A stretch of 64,000 nt of DNA from Parvimonas parva (GTDB taxonomy: Bacteria > Bacillota > Clostridia > Tissierellales > Peptoniphilaceae), in contig NZ_JACVDA010000002.1 in assembly GCF_016552165.1 (NCBI RefSeq), forward strand, positions 1 through 64,000, in the 5' to 3' direction. Positions within the stretch are counted from its first letter, which is position 1. Each line of letters begins with the position of its first letter. Made by a program: the position numbers and the translations under genes. Shown piece after piece: positions 8,808-17,348 of the stretch. The notes under the pieces are model-generated. The model was not told the origin of the DNA, made no database searches, and was given only the letters and a program-made list of their open reading frames with translations.

Positions 8808-8832
8808 AGCGACTTTCACAGTCGCTGTTTTT
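8808..8832 (+). terminator. Bidirectional intrinsic terminator
   Basis: AGCGACT (8808-8814) pairs with AGTCGCT (8820-8826) over a 5-base loop. GTTTTTAT follows on plus, and a long T run follows on minus. It serves the ABC exporter from the left and the pyrophosphatase gene from the right. Confidence 0.85.
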
Positions 8833-8843
8833 ATGTCGTAATA

Positions 8844-10493
8844 TTATTCTCCTTGTAATGTTATTGCAAATTGAGGAATTAATTGTTTTTTTCTTGAAAC
8901 TACATTTTTTAATATGCAAGAGCTTTCTCCTGCCTCTACATTAAATGATTTTTCAACTAATTCCTTGCTATCTTTTCCGAAGTAGATTAATCTTGTATTT
9001 TTATCTAAAATATTTGTAATCATAAAGAATATCATATCTAAATTTTGTTCTTTTCTAAATTTTTGAAGATATTCACTTAATTTTTCAGAAATAACTTTTT
9101 CTTCATCATAGTTCATTGAATTTATTTGTCCAACTCCAAATGACACATCTTGAATCGTAAATTTCTTAAAGTCTTGTTTTGAAATTTCTTCAGCACTTTT
9201 TTGAGTAAGGTCGCTACCAGCTCTAAACATATTAAAAGCATATTCTTCAAGATTTATTTTAGAAATTTCTGCAAGTTTTTTAGCCGTTTGCTCATCAAGT
9301 GCTGTACAAGTTGGAGAACGGAAAAGAAGTGTATCGGAAATTATTGCCGAACACATTAAACCTGCTATTTCTCTTGGAATTTCTACATTGTTTTCTACAA
9401 ACATTTGGTAGATTATAGTTGAAGTACAACCAACGGGTTGATTTCTGAAATAAGCTGGCGCCACTGTTTCTAAGGTTCCAATTCTATGGTGGTCAATAAT
9501 TTCTAAAATTTCAGCCTCTTCGATATTTTTAACCGCTTGAGAAACCTCGTTATGGTCCACAATTATAACCTTTTTTCTTTTTGGGGAGATTAAATTTCTT
9601 CTTGAAATCATACCGATATATGTTCCGTCATCTTTTAAAATAGGGAAATCTCGGCGTCTGTTTTTAGTAATTATGTCTTTTATGTTGTTTGTAAAGTCGT
9701 CTAGTTTAAAAGTTATTAAATTCTTTTTTTGCTTAAAAAAACTAACAGGAATACTTTGATGAATCAAACGTGCAACAGTAAAAGTGTCAAAATTTGTTGT
9801 TATAATCAAACAATTTCTATCTTTTGCAAGATTTGTGATAGTTTTTGAAACTTTTGCACCCTCGCAGATGATTATACAAGATGCACCCATTTCAATGGCA
9901 CAAAGTTGTGATTCATATCTATTTCCTGTTATTACAACATCATATTTTTCTATATATTCTTCCATAAGGTCAGGGTTTGCAGTTGCAATAAAAACTTTTC
10001 CTTTTTCTATAATTTGATTTACATCGCCGGTTATCAAAGTTCCGTTGATTGTTTCGATTACATTTTCATAAGGTGTTCTTGCAGTAGCAAGTGTATTTGA
10101 TTCGTAAATATTCATATATGAAGTTGCAATGTCCTCAAGTGTAATTATTCCGTCCAATTTGTTATCTTTATCTGTAACAACAAGAGTTGCTTTGAACTTA
10201 TCTTCCATAATATTCCATGCTTTTTTTAATGAAATATTTTCTGATATTCCATCTACAGAAGAAATCTCCAAGTCCTTGACTTGCGTTCCAACATCAGTGA
10301 TTAGGTCCGGAACTTTACAATTAAAATGTTTTAATACAAAACTTGTTTCTTCATTGATTTCTCCGGCTCTCATTGGTATGTAGTTCGAATTTTCTATTTT
10401 ATTCTTTAAATATGCATAAGAAATTGCAGAACAGATTGAGTCGGTATCCGGATTTCTATGACCGATTATAAAGACATTTTCTTTTTTATCCAA
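8844..10493 (-). CDS. ppaC: Manganese-dependent inorganic pyrophosphatase with CBS and DRTGG domains
   Basis: Family II pyrophosphatase of the regulatory CBS-PPase type, 549 residues against about 310 for the plain enzyme. The DHH core starts with GHRNPDTDSICSA (near 11-23) and resumes with VDHNE and IIDHHRIG after an insert. The insert holds two CBS halves (VVTDKDNKLDGIITLEDIA, and later PILKDDGTYIGMISRRNL) around a DRTGG-type region. In known relatives, adenine nucleotides bind CBS to switch activity. The DHHA2 domain forms the C terminus. GGAG precedes the start. Confidence 0.93.
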   Translation of the reverse strand: MDKKENVFIIGHRNPDTDSICSAISYAYLKNKIENSNYIPMRAGEINEETSFVLKHFNCKVPDLITDVGTQVKDLEISSVDGISENISLKKAWNIMEDKFKATLVVTDKDNKLDGIITLEDIATSYMNIYESNTLATARTPYENVIETINGTLITGDVNQIIEKGKVFIATANPDLMEEYIEKYDVVITGNRYESQLCAIEMGASCIIICEGAKVSKTITNLAKDRNCLIITTNFDTFTVARLIHQSIPVSFFKQKKNLITFKLDDFTNNIKDIITKNRRRDFPILKDDGTYIGMISRRNLISPKRKKVIIVDHNEVSQAVKNIEEAEILEIIDHHRIGTLETVAPAYFRNQPVGCTSTIIYQMFVENNVEIPREIAGLMCSAIISDTLLFRSPTCTALDEQTAKKLAEISKINLEEYAFNMFRAGSDLTQKSAEEISKQDFKKFTIQDVSFGVGQINSMNYDEEKVISEKLSEYLQKFRKEQNLDMIFFMITNILDKNTRLIYFGKDSKELVEKSFNVEAGESSCILKNVVSRKKQLIPQFAITLQGE

Positions 10494-10590
10494 AGTAGCT
10501 CCTCCTAAATTTATACTAATTAGTGTTTAGTATTATAATATACAGTATGGTAACAAAATTTGATAAAATTGTCAATAATTTTTTATGCTA

Positions 10591-10614
10591 AAAAAATAGA
10601 ACCAAAAGGTTCTA
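10591..10614 (-). terminator. Terminator of pncB
   Basis: On the minus strand TAGAACC pairs with GGTTCTA over a 4-base loop and is followed by TTTTTT. It overlaps the last codon of pncB. Confidence 0.8.
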
Positions 10615-12078
10615 ATTTTTCTTTGACATTTCAATTGTTTGTTTTAATAAATCATTTTTTAATTCCCACAAATCTTTAGAAAGGTCAACTTTGTAGATAT
10701 GTGGATTGTCAAATCTTTTAAATTCTTCCCAAAGGCTTTCAACTTCACTTTCACAATATTTTTTAACTTCTTCAATATCGGGTAAATCGTAAATTAATTT
10801 TCCTTTATTAAAAATTTGTTTTAACATAGGTCTTAAAATATAATCTTCGTAAGTTGTAGTTTTCCAAGTATAGATTGGGTGGAAAATTGAAATAGGTTTT
10901 GTTTCATCAATTTTTTCGTCAAACAATGTAATTAAATCAGCCTCAGCTTTATTTGTTTTTCTATCGTAAATTCTGTATAGATTTTTAAAGCCCGGTGTTG
11001 TAATCTTATCAACATTTTCTGAAACTTTTATCTTAGGAATAATTTTTCCGTCTTCTTCAACTGCAACTAATTTATAAACGCCACCAAAAACCGGGTGAGT
11101 CTTTGAAGTTATAAGTCTTTCTCCGATACCGAATGAATCAATCTTTGCGTCTTGATGTAACAAATCTCTAATTGTATATTCATCAAGAGAATTTGAAACG
11201 ACTATTTGTGCATCTTCATAGCCTGCATCATCTAACATTTTTCTTGCTTGTTTTGAAAGATAAGCCAAGTCGCCACTATCAAGTCTAATTCCTTTCGGTC
11301 TGATTCCCATTGGTTTTAAAACTTCATCAAAAGTTTTTATTGCATTTGGAATACCTGATTTTAAAGTGTTATATGTATCAACAAGTATAACACAGTTGTT
11401 AGGAAAAGACTTTGCAAATGCTTTAAAAGCATCAAGTTCGGTATCAAACATTTGTACCCAAGCGTGGGCCATAGTACCAAGAACAGGAATGTCAAATAAT
11501 TTTCCCGTTAAAACATTTGAAGTTCCACAAAGACCTGCAATGTATGAAGCTTTTGCTCCATAAACTGCAGCGTCAATTCCATGAGCACGTCTTGCTCCGA
11601 ATTCCATAACAGCTCGTCCTTTTGCGGCTCTCTTTATTCTATTTGATTTTGTTGCGATTAGACTTTCGTGATTGATGATTAATAAAGCAATAGTTTCGAT
11701 TAATTGAGCTTGAACGGCAGGGCCTCTAACAGTCATTATCGGTTCTTTAGGGAAGATTACGCTACCTTCAGGAACAGACCAAATATCACATTCAAACTTA
11801 AAATTCTTCAAAAAATTCAAAAACTTATCATCAAAAGTATTTAAAGATTTAAAATATTCAATATCTTCATCATTAAATTTCATTGAATTAAGAATTTCAA
11901 CCAAATGCTCTAAGCCTGAAAAAATTGCATAACTTGCATTATCAGGATTACTTCTGTAAAAAATATCAAAATATGTAATTTTGTTGTCCAATTTTTCGTT
12001 GAAATACCCTTGAGCCATAGTATATTCATAAAAATCTGATAAAATAGAAATATTATACTCATTAAAATTTCTCTTCAC
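10612..12078 (-). CDS. pncB: Nicotinate phosphoribosyltransferase
   Basis: Salvages nicotinate to nicotinate mononucleotide for NAD synthesis. 488 residues, the Gram-positive long form. Visible family blocks are the N-terminal LSDFYEYTMAQGYF, the central FGARRAHGIDAAVYGAKASYIAG, and RLDSGDLAYLSKQARKML in the phosphoribosyl-binding region. It is a single-gene unit with its own terminator, divergent from the zinc operon. A ribosome site (GGAGG) precedes the ATG. Confidence 0.95.
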   Translation of the reverse strand: MKRNFNEYNISILSDFYEYTMAQGYFNEKLDNKITYFDIFYRSNPDNASYAIFSGLEHLVEILNSMKFNDEDIEYFKSLNTFDDKFLNFLKNFKFECDIWSVPEGSVIFPKEPIMTVRGPAVQAQLIETIALLIINHESLIATKSNRIKRAAKGRAVMEFGARRAHGIDAAVYGAKASYIAGLCGTSNVLTGKLFDIPVLGTMAHAWVQMFDTELDAFKAFAKSFPNNCVILVDTYNTLKSGIPNAIKTFDEVLKPMGIRPKGIRLDSGDLAYLSKQARKMLDDAGYEDAQIVVSNSLDEYTIRDLLHQDAKIDSFGIGERLITSKTHPVFGGVYKLVAVEEDGKIIPKIKVSENVDKITTPGFKNLYRIYDRKTNKAEADLITLFDEKIDETKPISIFHPIYTWKTTTYEDYILRPMLKQIFNKGKLIYDLPDIEEVKKYCESEVESLWEEFKRFDNPHIYKVDLSKDLWELKNDLLKQTIEMSKKN

Positions 12079-12487
12079 AATACACCTCCATAAATGTATT
12101 AAATACTTATTAATAAGTATATCACAAAAATTTTATATTTTAAAGGTTAAAAATACATCTTTTATTTTATTTAAAACTACCATAATTAAATTGTAACAAT
12201 ATAAATCGAATTATAAATTTATATAAGATAAGGTTATTATTTGTAAAAAACTTTTAAAATTTAAAAATTGTATTAATATTGTTACCATATTAGCTATTGT
12301 TTGTGCAATAAGATAATATTTTAATAGAAAAGGTCGATTTTTAGTCGATCTTTTTATTTATAAATTTGTAAATAAAAATTATTCTTATTTGTATAGATTA
12401 TTTTTTGTTTTTGTGTTACAATATAGAGGCGTTAGAAACATTTTAAATTTTCTAATTTCAAAATTTTTTCAAATAGGGGGTAATAAT
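12079..12487. other. Long intergenic region with leader-like structure
   Basis: 409 bases without a gene between pncB and the zinc operon. It holds a 10-base inverted repeat, GTAACAATAT (12193-12202) and ATATTGTTAC (12276-12285). A terminator follows at 12331-12357. An extended -10 element, TGTTACAAT (about 12414-12422), lies before the zinc operon. An imperfect AT-rich dyad at 12367-12391 could be a metalloregulator site, but it matches no Zur or AdcR consensus I can be sure of. Confidence 0.5.
12331..12357 (+). terminator. Orphan intrinsic terminator upstream of zinc operon
   Basis: AGGTCGA (12331-12337) pairs with TCGATCT (12345-12351), with one G-U, and is followed by TTTTTATTT. No protein gene on the plus strand ends here, so it terminates either a short leader transcript or a small RNA. 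Confidence 0.7.
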
Positions 12488-13603
12488 ATGAAAAATATTT
12501 TAAAAAAATTTTTTGGTTTAGCTTTAGCCGGGGTAGTATTTTTAACCGGTTGTAGTGCAAAAACTGAAAATAAAAAAGGAGAAGATAATTCTAAAAATAA
12601 ATTAAAAGTTGTAACGACAATTTTTCCAGAATATGATATAACAAGAGCTATTGCAGGGGATAAAATTGATTTACAATTAATGATAAAGCCGGGAGTTGAT
12701 GTTCATTCATTCAGTCCAACTCCACAAGATATAAAAACTGTTGAAAATGCAGATGTTTTTATCTATGGTGGTACTTCTCATGATAAATGGGTTGAAACTT
12801 TGACAAAGAGTGTTGATATGAAAGATAAAAAAGTTGTAAAACTTACAGATGGTATTCAACAACTTGAAGAAGAAACTGTCGAAGGAATGAAACATGAACA
12901 TCATCACGAAGGAGAAGAACATTCTCATAAGCATAAAGAACATGAAACTTGTACAGAATGTGAAGATGAAGAAAAGCATGACCATGATCACGAACATGAC
13001 CATGACCATGATCACGAACATGACCATAAAGACGGTGAACATCATCACCATCATCATGGTAATGGAGAAGAAGTTGAGTTGGACCCACATTTTTGGACTT
13101 CTCCAACAAATGCCATTGCAATGGTAAAATCTATTACAAATAGTCTTATAGAAAAAGATTCTGCAAATGCAAGTTTTTACAAAGAAAATGCAGAAAAATA
13201 TATTAAACAATTAGAAGAAGTTAATAAGGAATTGAAAGATGTTGTTGCTAATGCAAAAATCAAAAAAGTTGTTATTGCCGACAGATTTCCATTCAGATAT
13301 TTGTTCAACGATTTAGGTTTAGAATATCGTGCATTATTCTCAGGTTGTAGTGTTGAATCAACTGCAAGTGCCGGACAAATAAAGAAAATGGTTGATTATG
13401 TAAAGGAAAATAAAATTCCGGTTGTTTACCATATAGAAATGGGTAAAGGAGAAATGGCTCAAACTGTTGCAAAGGACTCAGGTGCTAAAGTTAAACTTTT
13501 ACACTCAATTCATACTGTAACAAAAGATGAATTTGATAAGGGTGTAACTTATATTGACCTTATGAAACAAAATGTTGAGGCACTAAAAGAAGGACTTAAT
13601 TAA
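12488..13603 (+). CDS. znuA: Zinc ABC transporter substrate-binding lipoprotein
   Basis: 371 residues, cluster A-I metal-binding protein. The start is set at ATG 12488, which has GGGGG upstream and begins a lipoprotein signal with lipobox FLTGC (Cys 22); an upstream in-frame extension lacks these. Metal-ligand context is visible at VHSFSPTPQD, ELDPHFWTSP and the later VYHIEMGKG. An exceptionally His/Asp/Glu-rich loop of about 50 residues (near 135-190), with HHHHHHGNGEE at its end, is the hallmark of zinc-specific members. First gene of a zinc uptake operon. Confidence 0.93.
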   Translation: MKNILKKFFGLALAGVVFLTGCSAKTENKKGEDNSKNKLKVVTTIFPEYDITRAIAGDKIDLQLMIKPGVDVHSFSPTPQDIKTVENADVFIYGGTSHDKWVETLTKSVDMKDKKVVKLTDGIQQLEEETVEGMKHEHHHEGEEHSHKHKEHETCTECEDEEKHDHDHEHDHDHDHEHDHKDGEHHHHHHGNGEEVELDPHFWTSPTNAIAMVKSITNSLIEKDSANASFYKENAEKYIKQLEEVNKELKDVVANAKIKKVVIADRFPFRYLFNDLGLEYRALFSGCSVESTASAGQIKKMVDYVKENKIPVVYHIEMGKGEMAQTVAKDSGAKVKLLHSIHTVTKDEFDKGVTYIDLMKQNVEALKEGLN

Positions 13604-14274
13604 TGAAAGAAAAAATTTTAACTTGTGAGAATTTAGAAATTTCTTACAAGAATAATAAGATAATTGAAAATCTTAGTTTTTCCGTTGATGAGGGAGATTT
13701 CTTCCTCATCTTAGGAAAAAATGGAGTTGGGAAATCTACTTTGTTGAAAGGAATTTTAGGTTTAAAAAATATTTCTTCAGGAAATATCGTGAAAAATTTT
13801 AAAGTTTGTGGATATATGTCCCAAGAAGTTTTATTAAAAAAAGAATTCCCATCAACAATATGGGAATTTGTTTTATCTTCAAGAGCTGTCTATTCGAAAT
13901 TTTTTTACAGTTCAAAAGATAAGGATATAGTTAAGGAAAACTTAAAAAAATTAAATCTTTGGGAAATTAAAGATAAGAGCATAAGTGCATTGTCTATTGG
14001 ACAAAGACAAAGAGTTTTGCTTTGCAGATGCCTTTGTGTTTCTGAAAAAATTATTTTTTTGGACGAACCTACAAATTCTTTAGATATAAATGTTAGAAAA
14101 ATGTTATATGAAGTTTTAGAAAAATTGAATAAAGAGGGACTTACTGTCGTTATGATAAGTCATGACGAAGAGGCTTTTAAATATTCTAACAAGGCTTTGA
14201 TTTTAGGAAAAGAAAATAAAGTCATAGACAATGTTTTGGAAAGTTTTGAAAAGGGGGAAATAAAATTTGATTAG
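13603..14274 (+). CDS. znuC: Zinc ABC transporter ATP-binding protein
   Basis: 223-residue ATPase. Walker A is LILGKNGVGKST (about 32-43), the signature is LSIGQRQRVLL, and Walker B is KIIFLDEPTNSLD. The start overlaps the stop of znuA (TAATG) and the end overlaps the permease start, so the three genes are translationally coupled. It energises uptake through the adjacent permease. Confidence 0.92.
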   Translation: MKEKILTCENLEISYKNNKIIENLSFSVDEGDFFLILGKNGVGKSTLLKGILGLKNISSGNIVKNFKVCGYMSQEVLLKKEFPSTIWEFVLSSRAVYSKFFYSSKDKDIVKENLKKLNLWEIKDKSISALSIGQRQRVLLCRCLCVSEKIIFLDEPTNSLDINVRKMLYEVLEKLNKEGLTVVMISHDEEAFKYSNKALILGKENKVIDNVLESFEKGEIKFD

Positions 14275-15085
14275 TTTAATTTCAGAAATGTTAAGTTATC
14301 CCTTTATGGTAAAAGCTATTTTCGTCGGACTTTTGATTTCCATAAGTTCTGCACTTCTTGGAATAACTTTAGTTTTAAAAAGATATTCAATGATAGGTGT
14401 TGGGCTTTCAAACGTTTCATTTGCAGCACTTTCAATAGCACTTTCATTTGACATTTCTCCGATAGAATTTTCTATGCCAATAGTTATAATAGCCGGAGTT
14501 ATCCTTTTGAAATACGGCGAAAAATATAAGATAAGTAGCGATACTGCTATTGCTCTTTTGAGTTGTGTTTCCGTTTCAATCGGGGTAACTTTTACTGCAA
14601 TAACTAAGGGACTTAATGTTGACGTTTGTAATTACTTATTCGGTAGCATACTTATTATGAAAAAAAGTGATATGTATATCAGTTTCGTGCTTGGAATAGT
14701 AGTTTTAATTTCTTATATTTTATTGTATAATAAAATATATACCATTACTATTGATGAGGACTTTGCAAAGGCTAGCGGAGTAAATGTAAATTTATACAAC
14801 ACTTTAGTTACAATTTTGATTTCTGTAACCATAGTTATAGGAATGAAATTTATGGGAAGTATGTTAATCTCTTGCTTGATTATATTCCCTGCGATGACAT
14901 CAATGAGGCTTTTCAAAAGCTATAAAGTCGTTGTCATCTCTTCGGTTATAATTTCAGCAATAGCACTATTCATAGGAATAACTTTATCGTATATATACTC
15001 AACACCGACAGGTGCAAGTGTAGTGCTGGTTAATTTAGTTTTATTTATCTTAGCCAGTATAGTAGGGAGGTTTATTCATGAATAA
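14267..15085 (+). CDS. znuB: Zinc ABC transporter permease
   Basis: 272 residues with about eight membrane segments, cluster 9 metal permease family (ABC-3). Typical family stretches are SSALLGITLVLKRYSMIG near the N terminus and the C-terminal YIYSTPTGASVVLVN. The start is TTG at 14267, with AAGGGGGAAA upstream inside znuC. It overlaps the following lipoprotein gene by 8 bases, which ties that gene to zinc uptake. Confidence 0.92.
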   Translation: MISLISEMLSYPFMVKAIFVGLLISISSALLGITLVLKRYSMIGVGLSNVSFAALSIALSFDISPIEFSMPIVIIAGVILLKYGEKYKISSDTAIALLSCVSVSIGVTFTAITKGLNVDVCNYLFGSILIMKKSDMYISFVLGIVVLISYILLYNKIYTITIDEDFAKASGVNVNLYNTLVTILISVTIVIGMKFMGSMLISCLIIFPAMTSMRLFKSYKVVVISSVIISAIALFIGITLSYIYSTPTGASVVLVNLVLFILASIVGRFIHE

Positions 15086-15737
15086 AAAAATATTTAGCTT
15101 AGCTTTATCTTGCTTATTACTTTGTTCTTGTTCAAAAGAGAATAGTAACAATAATTCTAAATTTGTGAAAAACAAAGAAAATAAAAATGATATACAAAGT
15201 GCTGTAAAAAAAGACCCTGAAAATGCAGGAACAGATAAAAATCAAAATCCTGATGATTATAAAATTGAAAGACATCAAAATAAAGACAATTCAAAAGATG
15301 AATATGTAAAACCGGAAAAAAAAGATGAACTTACAAAAGAACAACTGAACGAAAAAAGAGATGCTGAATCTAAAGACGGAATAATAAATATTTCTGACGG
15401 AATTTTTTTAGCTCTTGTAAATGATATTTATATAAATAAAGATGAATATGTTGGTAAAAAAGTTAGAATATCCGGACAAAATAGTAGATTTGAAGATAAA
15501 GATACAGGAGAAGTGATTTATGCAATTTTGCGTGAAGGACCCGGTTGTTGTTACAATGACAGCGTAATTGGTTTTGAGTATATTACAGATGGAAAATATC
15601 CTGAGCCACAAAAATGGTATGAAATGGTTGGAGAGGTAATAATCGATAATTATAAAAGCGGAAAAGTTGTAAAACTTAAACTAATAGACATAAAAGAAAT
15701 AGAACCAAAGGGAAAAATAATTCATTTTCAAAATTAA
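15078..15737 (+). CDS. Lipoprotein of the zinc operon with TIGR03943-like domain
   Basis: 219 residues. Signal peptide with lipobox LLLCSC (Cys near 15), a low-complexity Lys/Asn/Asp linker to about residue 110, then a compact beta-rich domain. That domain has KDEYVGKKVRISGQ, then GPGCCYNDSVIGFEY, and a late WYEMVGEVI. The order resembles the C-terminal domain of YcgQ/TIGR03943 proteins, which carry a comparable CC motif and are linked to zinc regulons in other Firmicutes. A role in zinc handling is inferred from this and from the overlap with the permease gene. Confidence 0.65.
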   Translation: MNKKIFSLALSCLLLCSCSKENSNNNSKFVKNKENKNDIQSAVKKDPENAGTDKNQNPDDYKIERHQNKDNSKDEYVKPEKKDELTKEQLNEKRDAESKDGIINISDGIFLALVNDIYINKDEYVGKKVRISGQNSRFEDKDTGEVIYAILREGPGCCYNDSVIGFEYITDGKYPEPQKWYEMVGEVIIDNYKSGKVVKLKLIDIKEIEPKGKIIHFQN

Positions 15738-15757
15738 TTATATTTTATATTAAATTG

Positions 15758-15805
15758 AAAGGTAGTACATAGACCTAAAATGAGGTCGTTACTACCTTTT
15801 TTCAT
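15758..15805 (+). terminator. Terminator of zinc operon
   Basis: Two-part hairpin: AAAGGTAGTA (15758-15767) with TACTACCTTT (15790-15799), and an inner GACCT/AGGTC. A T run follows. Confidence 0.85.
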
Positions 15806-15963
15806 TCTCAATATCTTCTTTGTTTTAGAGATGCTTAATTTTTTCATCTGCCATTAAATTTTTTTCTTCTATGTTTTTCATTTTCTCGTTTTCTTTCTTT
15901 TTATTTTTGAGTAAAGAAAAAACAGCAAACTGAATTTGATTTACTGTTTCATATATCTATTTT

Positions 15964-16185
15964 TTATTTGAAGCTATTTTCTATTAAAAATTGCACTTGT
16001 CCTAATGGAATATTAAATAGGATACCGTAAATAGACATTCCAAGTAGCAATACTGCAACAACTATGCCTATTTTATAAAGACATCTGTTACTAACTTTAG
16101 ATTTTTTTACTTTTATATTGATATAGCTATATATGAGAAACACTGAAAATATAAAAGTCAAAATATAATTTGGTAACATACTCAT
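15964..16185 (-). CDS. Small two-helix membrane protein, unknown
   Basis: 73 residues with two hydrophobic segments (about 5-24 and 40-62) separated by a lysine-rich loop (KVKKSKVSNR). No family recognised. It is the distal gene of the minus-strand islet at 15.8-17.1 kb and begins 14 bases after the 171-residue neighbour stops, so the two are probably cotranscribed. Confidence 0.5.
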   Translation of the reverse strand: MSMLPNYILTFIFSVFLIYSYINIKVKKSKVSNRCLYKIGIVVAVLLLGMSIYGILFNIPLGQVQFLIENSFK

Positions 16186-16198
16186 TATACTTTACCTT

Positions 16199-16714
16199 TT
16201 AGTTGCAAAATTTACTCCAAAACTCAACCCAGTCACTGTGTTCTTCTCTTTGGTCAATGTAAGTGAATGTTTCTTCGTCATACCAATCGTGATTTACTAT
16301 ATCGTCAATAGTCTTAGGAACAAAAAAGTTGAAAAATTCTTTCTTGAATGAGTTTCCGTATTGTAGATAATAGGAACCTACCATCTTGGTGAAATTAGTT
16401 TTCTTTACATCTTGTGGTCTATAAAGAAGTTCTTCACCAACCTGAGTTAAATCAGGGCTTACCTCAAGAAAAACTAAACTTAAATCGCTTTTTTTATAGC
16501 CAAGTATAAAACTTCTGTACTTATAGGAAACAGTACGAAGTACCGCAAAATTAGCTCCACCTATATCTTCTGAATAAGCATAGATTATTTTATATTCTGA
16601 GCCATTATCTACTTTACTATCAAAGATTTCTCTCATCAACGACTTGTTTCCATCACTTCTTGCTTTATCTAGTTCAACTTCTTTTTTTCCTCCAAACAGT
16701 CCGAATAAACCCAT
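16199..16714 (-). CDS. Hypothetical protein, 171 residues
   Basis: The protein starts with a glycine-rich MGLFGLFGGKKE leader seen in many small cytosolic Firmicute proteins, then a mixed alpha/beta sequence rich in aromatic residues (FVPKTIDDIVNHDWYDEETF). No signal peptide, no membrane segment and no catalytic motif that I recognise. GGAGG lies just upstream of the ATG. It lies between a small membrane protein and a TnpW-like gene, all on the minus strand, so it may be cargo or debris of a mobile element. Confidence 0.55.
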   Translation of the reverse strand: MGLFGLFGGKKEVELDKARSDGNKSLMREIFDSKVDNGSEYKIIYAYSEDIGGANFAVLRTVSYKYRSFILGYKKSDLSLVFLEVSPDLTQVGEELLYRPQDVKKTNFTKMVGSYYLQYGNSFKKEFFNFFVPKTIDDIVNHDWYDEETFTYIDQREEHSDWVEFWSKFCN

Positions 16715-16867
16715 TTTTCTATTCCTCCAATTACTTTGTTTTTAAGTATAACTATACTTTACTTTATTATACTACTTTTTAGTTGTTTTTTCTATCACTT
16801 TTTATCTGGCGTCAATTATTTTTTCGTTTTTTCATATTGTAGGAGTAGTCAACCTATTTATTGTTTA

Positions 16868-17050
16868 TTAATTCTTTTTAGAATGTATTACCTTAAACAG
16901 CTTATCTTGAAATGTTTCTTTACTTTTTTTATCAAAATATATCTCTGTTACAAAGGGCTTTCCGTTTATCTTCTTTGTTAAAATATCATCAGGCCTTTTA
17001 TGTTCTTCTGTCTGTATTTCTTTAATATCTGTTTTCTCATTTTCTGCCAT
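16868..17050 (-). CDS. tnpW: Transposon-encoded protein TnpW-like
   Basis: 60 residues. A charged, variable N terminus is followed by a conserved C-terminal domain reading KKINGKPFVTEIYFDKKSKETFQDKL..VI, interrupted here to keep the excerpt short. This is the pattern of the TnpW family carried by Tn4451-like and other clostridial conjugative or mobilisable elements: G-x-x-Y-V-x-x-F-s-t-S-x-E-T-m-x-D-K-i-x-R-L-I. The function of TnpW is unknown. AGGAGG precedes the ATG. No recombinase or relaxase is present nearby, so this looks like an element remnant. Confidence 0.75.
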   Translation of the reverse strand: MAENEKTDIKEIQTEEHKRPDDILTKKINGKPFVTEIYFDKKSKETFQDKLFKVIHSKKN

Positions 17051-17284
17051 TTAGTTCCTCCTTTTGACTTGTACAAAAAAGATTTCCTGTAATTAGGAAA
17101 CCTCCTTCGCTTGGGTGATATTTAGTTTTAGGTTGTTATTGTAGTTTCTTCTTTGCTCTAAATTCATCTAAAATTTATTTAGATAAGTTTTTTTAAGGTA
17201 ATTTAAGGCGAAATATGATATAATAAGAATTACAATAGATTAATCTAAAATAAAAATTTTATTTCACCATAATTTACTTTAATT
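17051..17284. other. Non-coding gap between islet and folA
   Basis: Holds a minus-strand hairpin with T run: TTTCCT and AGGAAA at about 17082-17100, then TCTTTTTT. The hairpin lies upstream of the TnpW-like gene and suggests a transcript ended here. A short minus-strand stretch (about 17125-17160) could encode the last residues of a lost gene, but it has no start and no recognisable similarity. Confidence 0.4.
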
Positions 17285-17313
17285 TTGTTATCATAATGGA
17301 ATTATGGTATACT
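17266..17313 (+). promoter_or_regulatory. Promoter and possible operator of folA-srtB
   Basis: TTGTTA (17285-17290), 17 bases, TATACT (17308-17313). A 9-base inverted repeat, ACCATAATT (17266-17274) and AATTATGGT (17300-17308), straddles the -35 and touches the -10. It could be an operator. Confidence 0.6.
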
Positions 17314-17348
17314 ATTGTAAAAAGAAAAAAATAAAAAAGGAAGAATAT

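Noticed and set aside
12360-12395. AT-rich dyad before znuA as a Zur or AdcR operator
   Set aside because: The arms match imperfectly and fit neither consensus well enough to name a regulator.
12389-12487. 33-residue N-terminal extension of ZnuA
   Set aside because: It covers the promoter and ribosome site. The lipoprotein signal begins at the internal ATG 12488.
12967-13060. Tandem-looking CATGACCATGATCACGAA units that resemble a repeat array
   Set aside because: They are in-frame codons of the His/Asp-rich zinc loop, not a CRISPR or mobile repeat. No CRISPR array was seen in the window.
12707-13210. Antisense and shifted open frames rich in His, Met and Val over znuA
   Set aside because: They are by-products of the CAT/CAC/GAT repeats that encode the His-rich loop. 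They have no ribosome sites.
15832-15957. Minus-strand open stretch reading ETVNQIQFAVFSLLKNKK and onward to a stop
   Set aside because: No start codon other than weak alternatives, no ribosome site and no recognised similarity. It may be debris of the nearby element but cannot be called.
16736-16981. Plus-strand 81-codon frame rich in Phe and Leu
   Set aside because: Composition is that of AT-rich non-coding DNA antisense to the TnpW-like gene, with no ribosome site.
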